64,000 nucleotides of DNA from Lysinimonas soli. GTDB lineage: Bacteria; Actinomycetota; Actinomycetes; Actinomycetales; Microbacteriaceae. Numbering within the stretch: the first letter of the stretch is position 1; every line of letters starts with the position of its first letter. The position numbers and the translations under genes are program-made. The stretch is taken from the NCBI RefSeq assembly GCF_042655435.1, contig NZ_JBHSMG010000004.1:1-64000 (forward strand), written 5' to 3'. Below the pieces are notes generated by a model, which ran no database searches, was not told the origin of the DNA, and saw nothing but the letters and a program-made list of their open reading frames with translations. Of this stretch, positions 1 through 8,390 are shown one piece after another.

Positions 1-39
1 GGGGGGGGGGGGGGGGGGGGGGCGGGGGCGGGGGGCGGG
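1..39. repeat. G homopolymer / G-rich tract at window edge
   Basis: The first 22 bases are all G, followed by G runs broken only by single C residues up to the fgd stop codon. It looks like a contig end or a base-calling artefact of two-colour sequencing rather than biology, although a C-rich stretch downstream of fgd cannot be excluded. Confidence 0.7.
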
Positions 40-1047
40 CTACCCCAGCGCGCGCAGGCGGGGGGCGAGGTCGCGCTCGAACAGCGTCAGGAAGCGCCGC
101 TGGTCGTGCCCGGGGGCGTGGAACACGAGGTGGTTGAGCCCGGCATCCACGTACTGCTTGATCGACGCGACCACCTCGTCGGGATCGGAACCGACGATCC
201 AGCGCTTGGCGATCTGCTCGATCGGCAGGGCATCCGCCGCGTTCTCCATCTCGATCGGGTCGGTGATCGAGTGCTTCTGCTCGGCGGTCAACGACAGGGG
301 CGACCAGAACCGGGTGTTCTCGAGGGCGACATCGCGGTCGGTGTCGTACGACAGCTTGATCTCGATCATCCGGTCGATCGCCTCGACGTCTCGGCCCGCC
401 TTCTCGGCGCCCTCCTTGACCGCGGGGATGAGCTGCTCGGTGTAGAGCTCCATGCCCTTGCCCGAGGTGCAGATGAAGCCGTCACCGGCACGCCCCGCGT
501 AGCGGGCCACGACGGGGCCGCCCGCCGCGATGTAGACGGGGATCGGGACATCCGGTCGGTCGTAGATGCTCGCGTCGACCGTGGAGTAGTACTCGCCCTC
601 GAAGGTCACGCGGTCGCCGGTCCAGAGCTGGCGCATGAGGTCGACGGACTCGCGCAGCCGGGCGAAGCGCTCCTTGAACTCGGGCCACTCCCCCGTCCAG
701 CCGGTGGCGATCTCGTTCAACGCCTCGCCGGTGCCGACCCCGAGCATGATGCGACCCGGGTACAGACATCCCATCGTCGCGAACGCCTGCGCCAGCACCG
801 CCGGGTTGTAGCGGAACGTCGGCGTCATGACGCTCGTGCCGATCTGGATCGTGCTCGTGCGCTCCCCGACCGCCGCCATCCAACTGAGCGAGAACGGCGC
901 GTGCCCGCCGGCGTGCCGCCAGGGCTGGAAGTGGTCGCTAGTGGCCACGCTCTCCATGCCGTGCGCCTCGGCCGCGACCGCGATCTCGACCAGCTCACGC
1001 GGGTCGAACTGCTCTGCTGAGGCCTTGTATCCGAGTTTCAGGGGCAT
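40..1047 (-). CDS. fgd: F420-dependent glucose-6-phosphate dehydrogenase
   Basis: Oxidises glucose-6-phosphate to 6-phosphogluconolactone and reduces cofactor F420 in the cytosol, supplying F420H2. The 335-residue protein is a full-length luciferase-like (LLM) TIM barrel. It opens with LKLGYKASAEQF, and SDHFQPWRHAGGHAPFS carries the Asp38, His39 and Trp43 positions equivalent to the F420/substrate-binding residues of mycobacterial FGD1. GVGTGEALNE and the C-terminal LNHLVFHAPGHDQRRFL are also present. It lies 69 bp downstream of cofE on the same strand, so cofactor synthesis and reduction are probably co-transcribed. Confidence 0.95.
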   Translation of the reverse strand: MPLKLGYKASAEQFDPRELVEIAVAAEAHGMESVATSDHFQPWRHAGGHAPFSLSWMAAVGERTSTIQIGTSVMTPTFRYNPAVLAQAFATMGCLYPGRIMLGVGTGEALNEIATGWTGEWPEFKERFARLRESVDLMRQLWTGDRVTFEGEYYSTVDASIYDRPDVPIPVYIAAGGPVVARYAGRAGDGFICTSGKGMELYTEQLIPAVKEGAEKAGRDVEAIDRMIEIKLSYDTDRDVALENTRFWSPLSLTAEQKHSITDPIEMENAADALPIEQIAKRWIVGSDPDEVVASIKQYVDAGLNHLVFHAPGHDQRRFLTLFERDLAPRLRALG

Positions 1048-1116
1048 GGCTTCATTCTTTCAGGTCGGGATGCGCGTGGTGCCGGCGAGCGGAGCGGGGT
1101 CGGGGCGCGGGAGGCG

Positions 1117-1944
1117 TCAGGGCGCGGGCGGGCCTGCGAGCTCGGATGCGCGCCCCGCGACCCCGTCGGCGTAGCCGCGCTCGTATCCGGCCCGGTCCGC
1201 CTCGTCGCTGCCGAGCCGGAACATGTCGAGCTCCGCGGCCCGGACAAGGCGTCGTGCCCCCGGCGCATCCACCCCGGTCACGTAACGCCCGAGTCCGCGC
1301 ACGACGGCGACCGGTCGCCCGCCCGCCTTGCCCTTCACGAGGTCGGCGGCCCCCGCCAGCTCATCGGCGATCGCCGGGACCGTCACCTCGAGCGTGCGCC
1401 CCTGTGCGTCGGTCGAGCCGCGCAGGTCGTCCACGACCATCAGGCCCGCGGCGCCGATGGCCACGTCGGTCTGGCCGTCCCGCCATGGGCGGCCGAAGGT
1501 GTCGCTGAGGATCACGCCGAGCGCCACGCCGAGCCGCTCGCGCAGGGCGGTCGCCAGGGCGCGAGCCGAGGCATCCGGATCGACGGGAAGCAGCGCGATC
1601 ATTCCCTCGGGCACGTTGCTGGCGTCGACACCGGCGGCGGCCATGACGAGTCCCACATGCGTCTCGACGATGCGGGTCGTTCCGCCGGAGTGACGGCGCG
1701 AGGCGACGAGGCGACGGGTCTCGGCCGTGATGGCGTCTTCTCGATCGGCGGCGTGGATCAGCCGCCCCTCGGCCTTCGAGACGACCTTGCTGGTGACGAC
1801 GAGGATGTCGCCCTCGATCACCCGCCCCGCCAGCACGTCGCCGAGCACGGCGGCCAGGTCGTCGCCGGGCCGGATCTCGGGCAGGCCGTCGATCGCGAAG
1901 ATCGTGACGGCGTCGGCCGGGGCGGCCCCGTCGAGAGCACTCAC
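1117..1944 (-). CDS. cofE: Coenzyme F420-0:L-glutamate ligase
   Basis: Adds glutamate residues to F420-0 in a GTP-dependent reaction to make the polyglutamate tail of F420. The 275 residues cover only the CofE fold (VVTSKVVSKAEGR, SDTFGRPWRDGQTDVAIG, DLVKGKAGGRPVAVVRG). The C-terminal nitroreductase-like domain that mycobacterial FbiB carries is absent. The start is a GTG with GAAGG upstream. It is the first gene of a two-gene unit with fgd. The other F420 genes (cofC, cofD, fbiC) are not in the window. Confidence 0.92.
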   Translation of the reverse strand: MSALDGAAPADAVTIFAIDGLPEIRPGDDLAAVLGDVLAGRVIEGDILVVTSKVVSKAEGRLIHAADREDAITAETRRLVASRRHSGGTTRIVETHVGLVMAAAGVDASNVPEGMIALLPVDPDASARALATALRERLGVALGVILSDTFGRPWRDGQTDVAIGAAGLMVVDDLRGSTDAQGRTLEVTVPAIADELAGAADLVKGKAGGRPVAVVRGLGRYVTGVDAPGARRLVRAAELDMFRLGSDEADRAGYERGYADGVAGRASELAGPPAP

Positions 1945-2008
1945 CGGGTGACCTTCGGCATCGCCTCAGCCGCAGCGAGGCTCTCCAGCATCATGTGCGT
2001 AGCCGCGG

Positions 2009-2497
2009 CTAGCCGCGGTCCTTCTGAAGGTAGTCCGCGACCGCCCTCGGCACGTACGGGGCGACATCGCCGCCGAGCGAGGCCACCTGGCGGACCAAGG
2101 AACTGGACACGTGAGCGTGGGCGGGGTCGGGCAGCATGAAGATCGTCTCGACGCCGGCCAGGTCGCGGTTCACGATCGCCATCGGGGTCTCGTAGGCCAC
2201 ATCCACCTGCGAGCGGATGCCCTTCACCAGCACGCTCGCGCCGACGTCGGTGCAGTAGTCGACCAGCAGACCCACGCTCCAGCTGGTGACCAGGATGTTC
2301 TTGGCCGCACCGGATGCCGCGATGGAGTCCTGCAGCAGCGACACGCGCTGTGCGATCGGCAGCAGGGCGGTCTTGCCCGGGTTGTGAACCACAAGCACGT
2401 GGATCTGATCGAAGATGCCCGCCGCCCGCTCGATCACATCGAGATGGCCGAGAGTGACGGGGTCGAACGACCCGGGAACGACCGCGATCCTGCTCAT
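2009..2497 (-). CDS. coaD: Phosphopantetheine adenylyltransferase
   Basis: Transfers AMP from ATP to 4'-phosphopantetheine, the penultimate step of coenzyme A synthesis. At 162 residues it is the normal size. GSFDPVTLGHLDVI supplies the nucleotidyltransferase TxGH motif and VSSSLVRQVA the second ATP-binding signature. A TAGTCT hexamer ends 6 nt before the ATG, so the mRNA is probably leaderless. recG lies 65 bp upstream on the same strand with its own similar promoter. Confidence 0.96.
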   Translation of the reverse strand: MSRIAVVPGSFDPVTLGHLDVIERAAGIFDQIHVLVVHNPGKTALLPIAQRVSLLQDSIAASGAAKNILVTSWSVGLLVDYCTDVGASVLVKGIRSQVDVAYETPMAIVNRDLAGVETIFMLPDPAHAHVSSSLVRQVASLGGDVAPYVPRAVADYLQKDRG

Positions 2498-2503
2498 GCA
2501 CTG

Positions 2504-2509
2504 AGACTA
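2504..2509 (-). promoter_or_regulatory. -10 element of a probable leaderless coaD promoter
   Basis: TAGTCT read on the minus strand, 6 nt before the coaD ATG. No clear -35 hexamer is visible. Confidence 0.5.
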
Positions 2510-2562
2510 TCGGGCGCGTCCTGGGCGAACCATCCGACCGCCGGGTTGTCGACGTGCTCGCG

Positions 2563-4764
2563 TCAACCCTTCGCCAGGAAGGCCGCCTCGGCGGCGTCCA
2601 ATCGGGCGGCGAGGGCCCGTCGCAGCGCCGGGTGCTCGGCGAGGTCCGGGTCGGAGTCCAGCACCGCGCCCGCCAGCACCCGCGCCTCGGCGATCAGCTC
2701 GCCGTCGCGGGCCACCCGCAGCAGCTTGAGCGAGGAGCGTCCGCCGGACTGCGCGCGCCCCAGCACGTCGCCTTCGCGTCGCAGCTCGAGGTCGACCTGG
2801 GCCAGCGCGAATCCGTCGAGCGTCGCCGCCACGGCATCGACCCGTTCGCGCGCCGGGGTCTCGAGTGCGGCCCGCGTGACGAACAGGCAGAGCCCGGGCA
2901 CGCCGCCGCGTCCGACGCGACCGCGGAGCTGGTGCAGCTGCGCCACTCCGAAACGGTCGGCGTCGAGCACCACCATCGTCGAGGCGTTGGGCACGTCGAC
3001 CCCCACCTCGATCACGGTCGTGGCCACCAGCACGTCGATCTCGCCGGCGGCGAAGGCGCGCATGGTCGCATCCTTCTCATCGCTCGACATGCGCCCGTGC
3101 AGCGGCTCGATGCGTCGGCCCGCGAAGAGCGGATCGGCGCGCAGCTGCTCGAGCACGGGGAGCACGGCGGCGACGGGGCCGGCGGGGCTGTCGTCGGGGG
3201 TCGCATCCGGATCGCCCTCCTCGACGTGCTTGGCGTCGATCGCAGGGCACACCACGAAGCCCTGGCGGCCCTGCGCGAGCTCCTCGCTCAGACGCCCCCA
3301 GATCCGCGACTCCCACCCCGGATGCTCGGCAAGCGGCACGACGAACGACTCGATCGGCGAGCGCCCGGCCGGGAGTTCGGCGATCGTCGAGATGTCGAGG
3401 TCGCCGAAGACCGTCATCGCGACCGTGCGCGGGATCGGCGTCGCCGTCAGCACGAGCACATGCGGCGCGGCGCCCTTCAGCCGCAGGGCCTCACGCTGGT
3501 CGACCCCGAAGCGGTGCTGCTCGTCGACGACGACGAGTCCGAGTTCGGCGAAGCTCACCGTGTCGCCGATCAGGGCGTGCGTTCCGACGACGATCGAGGC
3601 GCTGCCGGATGCCGCGGCCAGAAGGGCGCGCCGCCGCAGCGCCACCGGCAACTGACCCGTCAGCAGCGTCGGACGCAGCCGCGCGGCGAGGTCCGGGCCC
3701 AGCGCCGCCGTCAGCGACCGCAGGTGCTGCGCCGCCAGGACCTCGGTCGGCGCCAGGAAGGCGGACTGGCCGCCGGAGTCGGCCACGGCGAGCATGGCGC
3801 GCAGAGCCACGAGCGTCTTGCCCGAACCGACTTCGCCCTGCACGAGCCGGTTCATCGGGGCGCCGTCGGCCAGGTCGCGTTCGATCTCGGCGCCGACCGT
3901 CAGCTGGTCGTGGGTGAGGGTGAAGGGCAGCCGCTCCTCGAACTCGGCCGAGAACCGGCCCGGCGCTCGGGAGGTCGCGGCCTGGGAGCGACGTTCCGCG
4001 CGCTGCTGGAGCAGCGCCGCCTGCAGCACGAACGCCTCCTGGAAGCGCAGGGCGTCGTGCGCGCGACGCCAGTCGGCATCCGTCGCAGGGCGGTGCACCA
4101 GTTCGATCGCCCGGCGGAAGTCGAGCAGCCCGCGATCGCGCCGCACCTCGTCGGGCACCGGGTCGTCGAGCGGCGGCAGCACGTCGAGCAGCACCTCGAT
4201 CGCCTTGGCCAGCTGCCAGCTCGCCATCGTCGAGGTCGCGGGGTAGATCGGGATGGGCTGCTCGGCCCACTGCCGGGCCGCCTCGGGATCGCTCGGGTCG
4301 GCCGCGGCGAGCGCGGGGGCGTCGTCGGCATCGGGGTCGAACAGCTCGTAGTCCGGATGCGCCAGCTGGCGCGCACCGCGGTACTCGCCCACCTTGCCCG
4401 CGAAGATGCCGCGCACACCCGGCCGGAGCTCGCGAGCGCGCCACGCCTGATTGAAGAAGGTCAGGGTGAGGTGCGCGCGCCCATCGCTGATGACAACCTC
4501 GAGGATGGTGCCGCGCTTGGCCCGCATGGGGCGCTCCGTGGCGCTGCGCACCTCGGCCACGATCGTCACGCTCTCGTCGAGCTGCAGTTCGCTGATCGCG
4601 GTGAGCTCGCCGCGGCGCGCGTACCGGCGCGGATAGTGGCCGAGCAGCTCGGCGACGGTGGTGTACCCGAAGCCCTTCTCGATCGCCTGGGCCGTGCGCC
4701 CGCCGAGCGCCGTCGACAGGCGCAGCTCGAGCGGAGCTGCTCCCGCGAGGTCAGGCGTTGGCAC
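2563..4764 (-). CDS. recG: ATP-dependent DNA helicase RecG
   Basis: Branch-migrating helicase that remodels stalled forks and Holliday junctions. The 733 residues contain an N-terminal wedge/OB domain (about 60-170) and two RecA-like lobes. Visible motifs are Walker A GSGKT with Lys316, the DEQH box starting at Asp414, TATPIPRT, HGRMSSDEK and QLRGRVGR. The GTG start at 4764 is supported by a TAGCCT hexamer 6 nt upstream, implying a leaderless mRNA. Confidence 0.96.
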   Translation of the reverse strand: MPTPDLAGAAPLELRLSTALGGRTAQAIEKGFGYTTVAELLGHYPRRYARRGELTAISELQLDESVTIVAEVRSATERPMRAKRGTILEVVISDGRAHLTLTFFNQAWRARELRPGVRGIFAGKVGEYRGARQLAHPDYELFDPDADDAPALAAADPSDPEAARQWAEQPIPIYPATSTMASWQLAKAIEVLLDVLPPLDDPVPDEVRRDRGLLDFRRAIELVHRPATDADWRRAHDALRFQEAFVLQAALLQQRAERRSQAATSRAPGRFSAEFEERLPFTLTHDQLTVGAEIERDLADGAPMNRLVQGEVGSGKTLVALRAMLAVADSGGQSAFLAPTEVLAAQHLRSLTAALGPDLAARLRPTLLTGQLPVALRRRALLAAASGSASIVVGTHALIGDTVSFAELGLVVVDEQHRFGVDQREALRLKGAAPHVLVLTATPIPRTVAMTVFGDLDISTIAELPAGRSPIESFVVPLAEHPGWESRIWGRLSEELAQGRQGFVVCPAIDAKHVEEGDPDATPDDSPAGPVAAVLPVLEQLRADPLFAGRRIEPLHGRMSSDEKDATMRAFAAGEIDVLVATTVIEVGVDVPNASTMVVLDADRFGVAQLHQLRGRVGRGGVPGLCLFVTRAALETPARERVDAVAATLDGFALAQVDLELRREGDVLGRAQSGGRSSLKLLRVARDGELIAEARVLAGAVLDSDPDLAEHPALRRALAARLDAAEAAFLAKG

Positions 4765-4770
4765 GAGTCG

Positions 4771-4776
4771 AGGCTA
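4771..4776 (-). promoter_or_regulatory. -10 element of a probable leaderless recG promoter
   Basis: TAGCCT on the minus strand, 6 nt before the GTG start. It helps fix the start codon. Confidence 0.45.
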
Positions 4777-4819
4777 CCGTCGGCCGGCGATACGGCCGGG
4801 CGTGGGAGCGTGCCGGCAG

Positions 4820-6025
4820 CTACAGCCAGCCCTTGCGCTTGAACACGAGGTAGAGGATCAGACTGCCCACCAGCATGAGACCCAGGGCGAAGGGGTAGCC
4901 GAGCATCCAATGCAGCTCGGGCATCACCTTGAAGTTCATGCCGTAGATGCCCGCGATCAGGGTCGGCGCGAACAGGATCGCCGCCCAGCCGGAGATCTTG
5001 CGGGTCTCCTCGGCCTGGCGGTTGCTCGCCGCACTGAGCGCCTGGGCCTCCTCGCTCTGTCGCTGGGCGACGAGCGAGGTGTTCACGGCCAGGATGTCGC
5101 GCAGCAGCAGGCGGAACTCCTCGACACGCTCCTTGGCCTGCACGACGTGATCGGCGACATCCCGCAGATATTGCTGCAGGATGTCGCCGACATAGCCGTC
5201 GGCGAACCCCGACGAGAGCGTGTCGATGATGCCGATGAGGGGCGACACGGCGCGCTCGAACTCGATGACCTCCCGGTTGAGCTCGTAGATGCGGCGCGAG
5301 ACCGCGGCATCCCCGTCGAACACCTGGGTCTCGATCTCGTCGACGTCGTTGGCGACGCCCTCGACGACCGGGCCGTAGCCGTCGACGACGGCATCCAGGA
5401 TCGCGTAGAGGATCGCCTCGGCACCCTCGTCGAATGCGCCCGGCGTGGTCTCCATGCGCTTGCGCACCACCGAGAGGTCCGGTGATTCGGCGTGCCGCAC
5501 GGTGATGACGAAGTTGGAGCCGCTGAAGACATGCAGCTCGCCGAACTCGACGCTCTCCGTCGCATCGATGTAGTGCGCCGCCTTCAGCACCATGAACAGC
5601 GTGTCGCCGTAGCGCTCGATCTTGGGTCGCTGGTGCGCGTGCACGGCGTCTTCGATCGCGAGCTCGTGCAGGCCGAACTCGTCGGCCAGCTCGGCCAGCT
5701 CGTCGGCGCTGGGGCGGTAGAGCCCGATCCAGGCGATCGCATCCGGATGCGCGGCGAGGGTCGCGAAGGTGCCCGCGAGGGTCGCGGGGCTGTCGATCTT
5801 CACGCCCTTCTGGTACACGGCGTTGTTGACGAGGCCCGTGGCTCGACCGGGTGTCGAGCGGGTCAGGGTGGATCGGGCGGCCGACGTCGCGGGCGGCACC
5901 GCCTCGACCGGGGTCGCGGACCCGTCGGGGCTCGGGGCTGCGTCGGCGGCGGCCGTGGGCGTCGTGCGGGGCTTCGCGCCGAGCAGACGCACGCGGGGAA
6001 GCTTCGGGCCGGAGGGGGTGGACAC
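4820..6025 (-). CDS. corA: CorA-type magnesium/cobalt channel
   Basis: Pentameric membrane channel for Mg2+ uptake. A long cytosolic N-terminal domain is followed by two C-terminal helices. The YGMNF signature (Gly362-Met363-Asn364) sits at the end of the first helix, and the protein ends with a short basic tail. I chose the GTG at 6025 (401 residues): a TACGAT hexamer lies 6 nt upstream, and the extra 26 residues from the upstream ATG at 6103 are arginine-rich and would cross the divergent rsmD promoter region. Residues 1-60 are a low-complexity Pro/Ala/Thr extension. Confidence 0.9.
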   Translation of the reverse strand: MSTPSGPKLPRVRLLGAKPRTTPTAAADAAPSPDGSATPVEAVPPATSAARSTLTRSTPGRATGLVNNAVYQKGVKIDSPATLAGTFATLAAHPDAIAWIGLYRPSADELAELADEFGLHELAIEDAVHAHQRPKIERYGDTLFMVLKAAHYIDATESVEFGELHVFSGSNFVITVRHAESPDLSVVRKRMETTPGAFDEGAEAILYAILDAVVDGYGPVVEGVANDVDEIETQVFDGDAAVSRRIYELNREVIEFERAVSPLIGIIDTLSSGFADGYVGDILQQYLRDVADHVVQAKERVEEFRLLLRDILAVNTSLVAQRQSEEAQALSAASNRQAEETRKISGWAAILFAPTLIAGIYGMNFKVMPELHWMLGYPFALGLMLVGSLILYLVFKRKGWL

Positions 6026-6031
6026 GGGGGA

Positions 6032-6037
6032 ATCGTA
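6032..6037 (-). promoter_or_regulatory. -10 element of a probable leaderless corA promoter
   Basis: TACGAT on the minus strand, 6 nt before the GTG at 6025. Confidence 0.4.
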
Positions 6038-6111
6038 GCGCCGCCGGGATGACGCTCTCTGAAGGCGGGGGCAGCGCGTGGCGGCCGGCCGGCTCCGCGG
6101 CACCGCTCCAG

Positions 6112-6117
6112 TACCGT
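6112..6117 (+). promoter_or_regulatory. -10 element of a probable leaderless rsmD promoter
   Basis: TACCGT with 6 nt to the ATG at 6124. Confidence 0.4.
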
Positions 6118-6123
6118 GGGCAC

Positions 6124-6786
6124 ATGACGCGCATCATCGGCGGCTTCGCCGGGTCGATCCGGTTGACCGTCCCGGCGTTCGGCACCCGCCCGACGAGCGA
6201 CCGGGTGCGCGAGGCGATCTTCTCGGCTCTCGAGGCGCGCGACGCGATCGACGGGGCCCGCGTGCTCGACCTCTACGCCGGATCCGGCGCCTTGGGGCTC
6301 GAGGCAGCCTCCCGTGGCGCGGCGCACGTGACCCTCGTCGACCGGGCGACCGCGGCGACCCGGGTCGCCCACGACAACGCCGCCGCCGTCCGCAAGGCCG
6401 CGCCCCGGGGCAAGGCCCCCGAGATCATCGTCTCGAGCCAGCCCGTGCAGTCCTTCCTGGGCGGCGCGACGGGCGTCTGGGATCTCGTCTTCCTCGATCC
6501 GCCCTACGAGTTGGGCGGCTGGGAACTGGCGCACACCCTCGAGGCGCTCGGCCCACGACTCGCTCCGGATGCCGTGGCCGTGCTCGAGCGCTCCGCCCGC
6601 GACCCCGCCCCCGCCTGGCCGTCGGGCCGACACGGACTCGAGCTCGAGCGCCGCAAGGACTACGGGGACACCGCGCTGTACTGGCTCCGGCCCCGATCGA
6701 ACGATGACGCCGACGCGAGCGCCGACGCGGCACCGAAGGGCGACGCGCCCTCAGGTCAGCCCGACCCGCCGTTCCAGTCGGCGTAG
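6124..6786 (+). CDS. rsmD: 16S rRNA (guanine(966)-N(2))-methyltransferase RsmD
   Basis: SAM-dependent methyltransferase that modifies G966 of 16S rRNA in the 30S particle. Of 220 residues, the first 190 or so form the Rossmann-type domain. The features are IIGGFAGSIRL at the N-terminus, TRPTSDRVREAIFSAL, the SAM loop DLYAGSGALGLEAASRGA, and the catalytic DPPY motif. The C-terminal 25 residues are an Asp/Ala/Pro-rich tail. The 3' end overlaps the convergent thiL gene by 31 bp. Confidence 0.93.
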   Translation: MTRIIGGFAGSIRLTVPAFGTRPTSDRVREAIFSALEARDAIDGARVLDLYAGSGALGLEAASRGAAHVTLVDRATAATRVAHDNAAAVRKAAPRGKAPEIIVSSQPVQSFLGGATGVWDLVFLDPPYELGGWELAHTLEALGPRLAPDAVAVLERSARDPAPAWPSGRHGLELERRKDYGDTALYWLRPRSNDDADASADAAPKGDAPSGQPDPPFQSA

Positions 6787-7820
6787 GGATCCCAGCCGCC
6801 CCGCGCCTCATACGGCACGCCGTCGACGAGCACCCCGGCGACCCCCGGGGAATCGACCGCACGCACATGCCCGATCGGGCGGAAGTCGCCGGGCAGCTCG
6901 GTCCCGGGCGGGAAGGTGGCCAACAGTGCGTGGTCCTCTCCCCCGCGCAGCACCTGCTCGGCTCCGACCTCGTCGTGGTCGCCTTCCAGGGCGAGGCCCG
7001 CGATCCCGATCGCCACGCCGTCCAGATCGATCAGCACGCCGCTCGCCGCCGCCAGCCGTCGCGCGTCGAGCGCGAGGCCGTCGCTCACGTCGAGCATCGC
7101 GGTCGCCCCGGCGAGCGCAGCACGCACCCCGTCGGCCAACGGCGGGCGGGGGGTCAGCTGCGCGGCCAGCTCGGCGCCGTGGGCGTGCCGGAGGGCGGCG
7201 ACGCGGCCCGCATCCGGATGCCCGTCCGCGTCGACCGCGTGCGCGAACAGCAGGGCGATCCCCTGGGCCGCGAGCCCCAACGCCCCCGAGACCGCGACGA
7301 TGTCGCCCGCTCGGGCGCCGGAGCGCAGCACGGGCGCCCGGCCCTCCAGGTCGCCGAAGGCGGTCACGGCGATGACGAGGGTGTCCGAGACCGAGAGGTC
7401 GCCGCCGACCACCCCGGTGCCCGGGGCCAGCTCGGCGCACGCCTCGCGCAGTCCGTCGGCGATCCCTTCCAGCGTCGCGGCCGGGGTCTCGGACGGAGCG
7501 ACGATCGCCACCACCAGGCCGGTCGGGCGCGCGCCCATCGCGGCGATGTCCGAGAGATTGGTCGCGGCGGCCTTCCAGCCGAGTTCGAACGGCGTCGACC
7601 AGGCCAGCCGGAAGTCGGGCCCGTGCACCATCGTGTCGGTCGTGACGACGTAACGACCGTCGGGTGCCGCGAGCACCGCGGCGTCGTCGCCGGGACCGAG
7701 CAGGGCGGATGCCGCGGCCGGCAGCCGGGGGAAGATGCGCGCGAGCACCGCCGCCTCGCCCAGCGAACCCAGCGTCTCGGATCGCGCGACGCTCGCGGGC
7801 TCGCCCCCAGACTGCTCCAT
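6756..7820 (-). CDS. thiL: Thiamine-monophosphate kinase
   Basis: Phosphorylates thiamine monophosphate to thiamine pyrophosphate, the last step of TPP synthesis. It belongs to the PurM/SelD-like ATPase fold: GPGDDAAVL, TTDTMVHGPDF, AATNLSDIAAMGA, GGDLSVSD and LDVSDGLALDARRL are all present. I prefer the ATG at 7820 (354 residues) over the GTG at 7829, because a TAGCGT hexamer overlaps that GTG and sits 7 nt before the ATG. The gene is divergent from the DUF3515 gene. Confidence 0.93.
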   Translation of the reverse strand: MEQSGGEPASVARSETLGSLGEAAVLARIFPRLPAAASALLGPGDDAAVLAAPDGRYVVTTDTMVHGPDFRLAWSTPFELGWKAAATNLSDIAAMGARPTGLVVAIVAPSETPAATLEGIADGLREACAELAPGTGVVGGDLSVSDTLVIAVTAFGDLEGRAPVLRSGARAGDIVAVSGALGLAAQGIALLFAHAVDADGHPDAGRVAALRHAHGAELAAQLTPRPPLADGVRAALAGATAMLDVSDGLALDARRLAAASGVLIDLDGVAIGIAGLALEGDHDEVGAEQVLRGGEDHALLATFPPGTELPGDFRPIGHVRAVDSPGVAGVLVDGVPYEARGGWDPYADWNGGSG

Positions 7821-7827
7821 GCAGCCC

Positions 7828-7837
7828 ACGCTAGCCT
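7828..7837. promoter_or_regulatory. Overlapping divergent -10 elements (thiL / DUF3515)
   Basis: The decamer ACGCTAGCCT holds TAGCGT on the minus strand (7828-7833) and TAGCCT on the plus strand (7832-7837), sharing the central TA. Each lies 7 nt from its start codon (7820 minus, 7845 plus). Only 24 bp separate the two start codons. Confidence 0.5.
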
Positions 7838-7844
7838 GAAGGCG

Positions 7845-8378
7845 ATGAGAACCCGTCGTGCCGCCGCGGCCGTAGCCCCCGCTCTAGCGGCCGCCGTCCT
7901 GTTGACCGCGACGCTGACCGGATGCTCCCCCATCGTCGCGCTCACCCCCGCCACGCACGCCAACGACCCGGCCTGCGCCGACGTGATCGTGCGCCTTCCG
8001 CAGACCCTCGAGGGCCTGGCGCGACGGGAGACCAATGCCCAGGCGACCGGGGCGTGGGGCGATCCCGCCCAGGTGCTGCTGCGGTGCGGGGTGACCGAAC
8101 CGACGGCGTCGGACCTGCCGTGCGTGCAGGTCTACAACACCGACTGGCTGCGCGACGACACCAACGCCCCCAGCTACGTGTTCACCAGCTACGGCCGCAC
8201 CCCCGCGATCGCGGTCGTGATCGACCAGCGCAAGCTGACGCCCGGCCTCGTGCTCGGCGACCTGGACTCGGTGGTCGCCTTCACGAAGCCCAACGGGCGG
8301 GCCTGCTCATCGATCGAGGACTCGCTGGGAAGCACTGCGACGCCCGGCCCGACTCCCACACCCACTCCGACCCGCTGA
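7845..8378 (+). CDS. DUF3515 family lipoprotein
   Basis: A 177-residue predicted lipoprotein of unknown function. Basic residues are followed by a hydrophobic stretch and the lipobox LTGC with Cys27, so it should be exported and lipid-anchored. The mature part has four further cysteines (in PACAD, LRCGV, PCVQV and RACSS), which suggests disulfides, and ends in a Pro/Thr-rich tail. DUF3515 genes are commonly found between thiL and ddl in Actinobacteria, as here, hinting at a link to the cell envelope. No enzymatic motif is visible. Confidence 0.85.
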   Translation: MRTRRAAAAVAPALAAAVLLTATLTGCSPIVALTPATHANDPACADVIVRLPQTLEGLARRETNAQATGAWGDPAQVLLRCGVTEPTASDLPCVQVYNTDWLRDDTNAPSYVFTSYGRTPAIAVVIDQRKLTPGLVLGDLDSVVAFTKPNGRACSSIEDSLGSTATPGPTPTPTPTR

Positions 8379-8390
8379 GGGGCCGGCCCG

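Noticed and set aside
2554..4842. A plus-strand open frame of 762 codons opposite recG
   Set aside because: It is an antisense shadow. RecG helicase motifs are complete on the minus strand.
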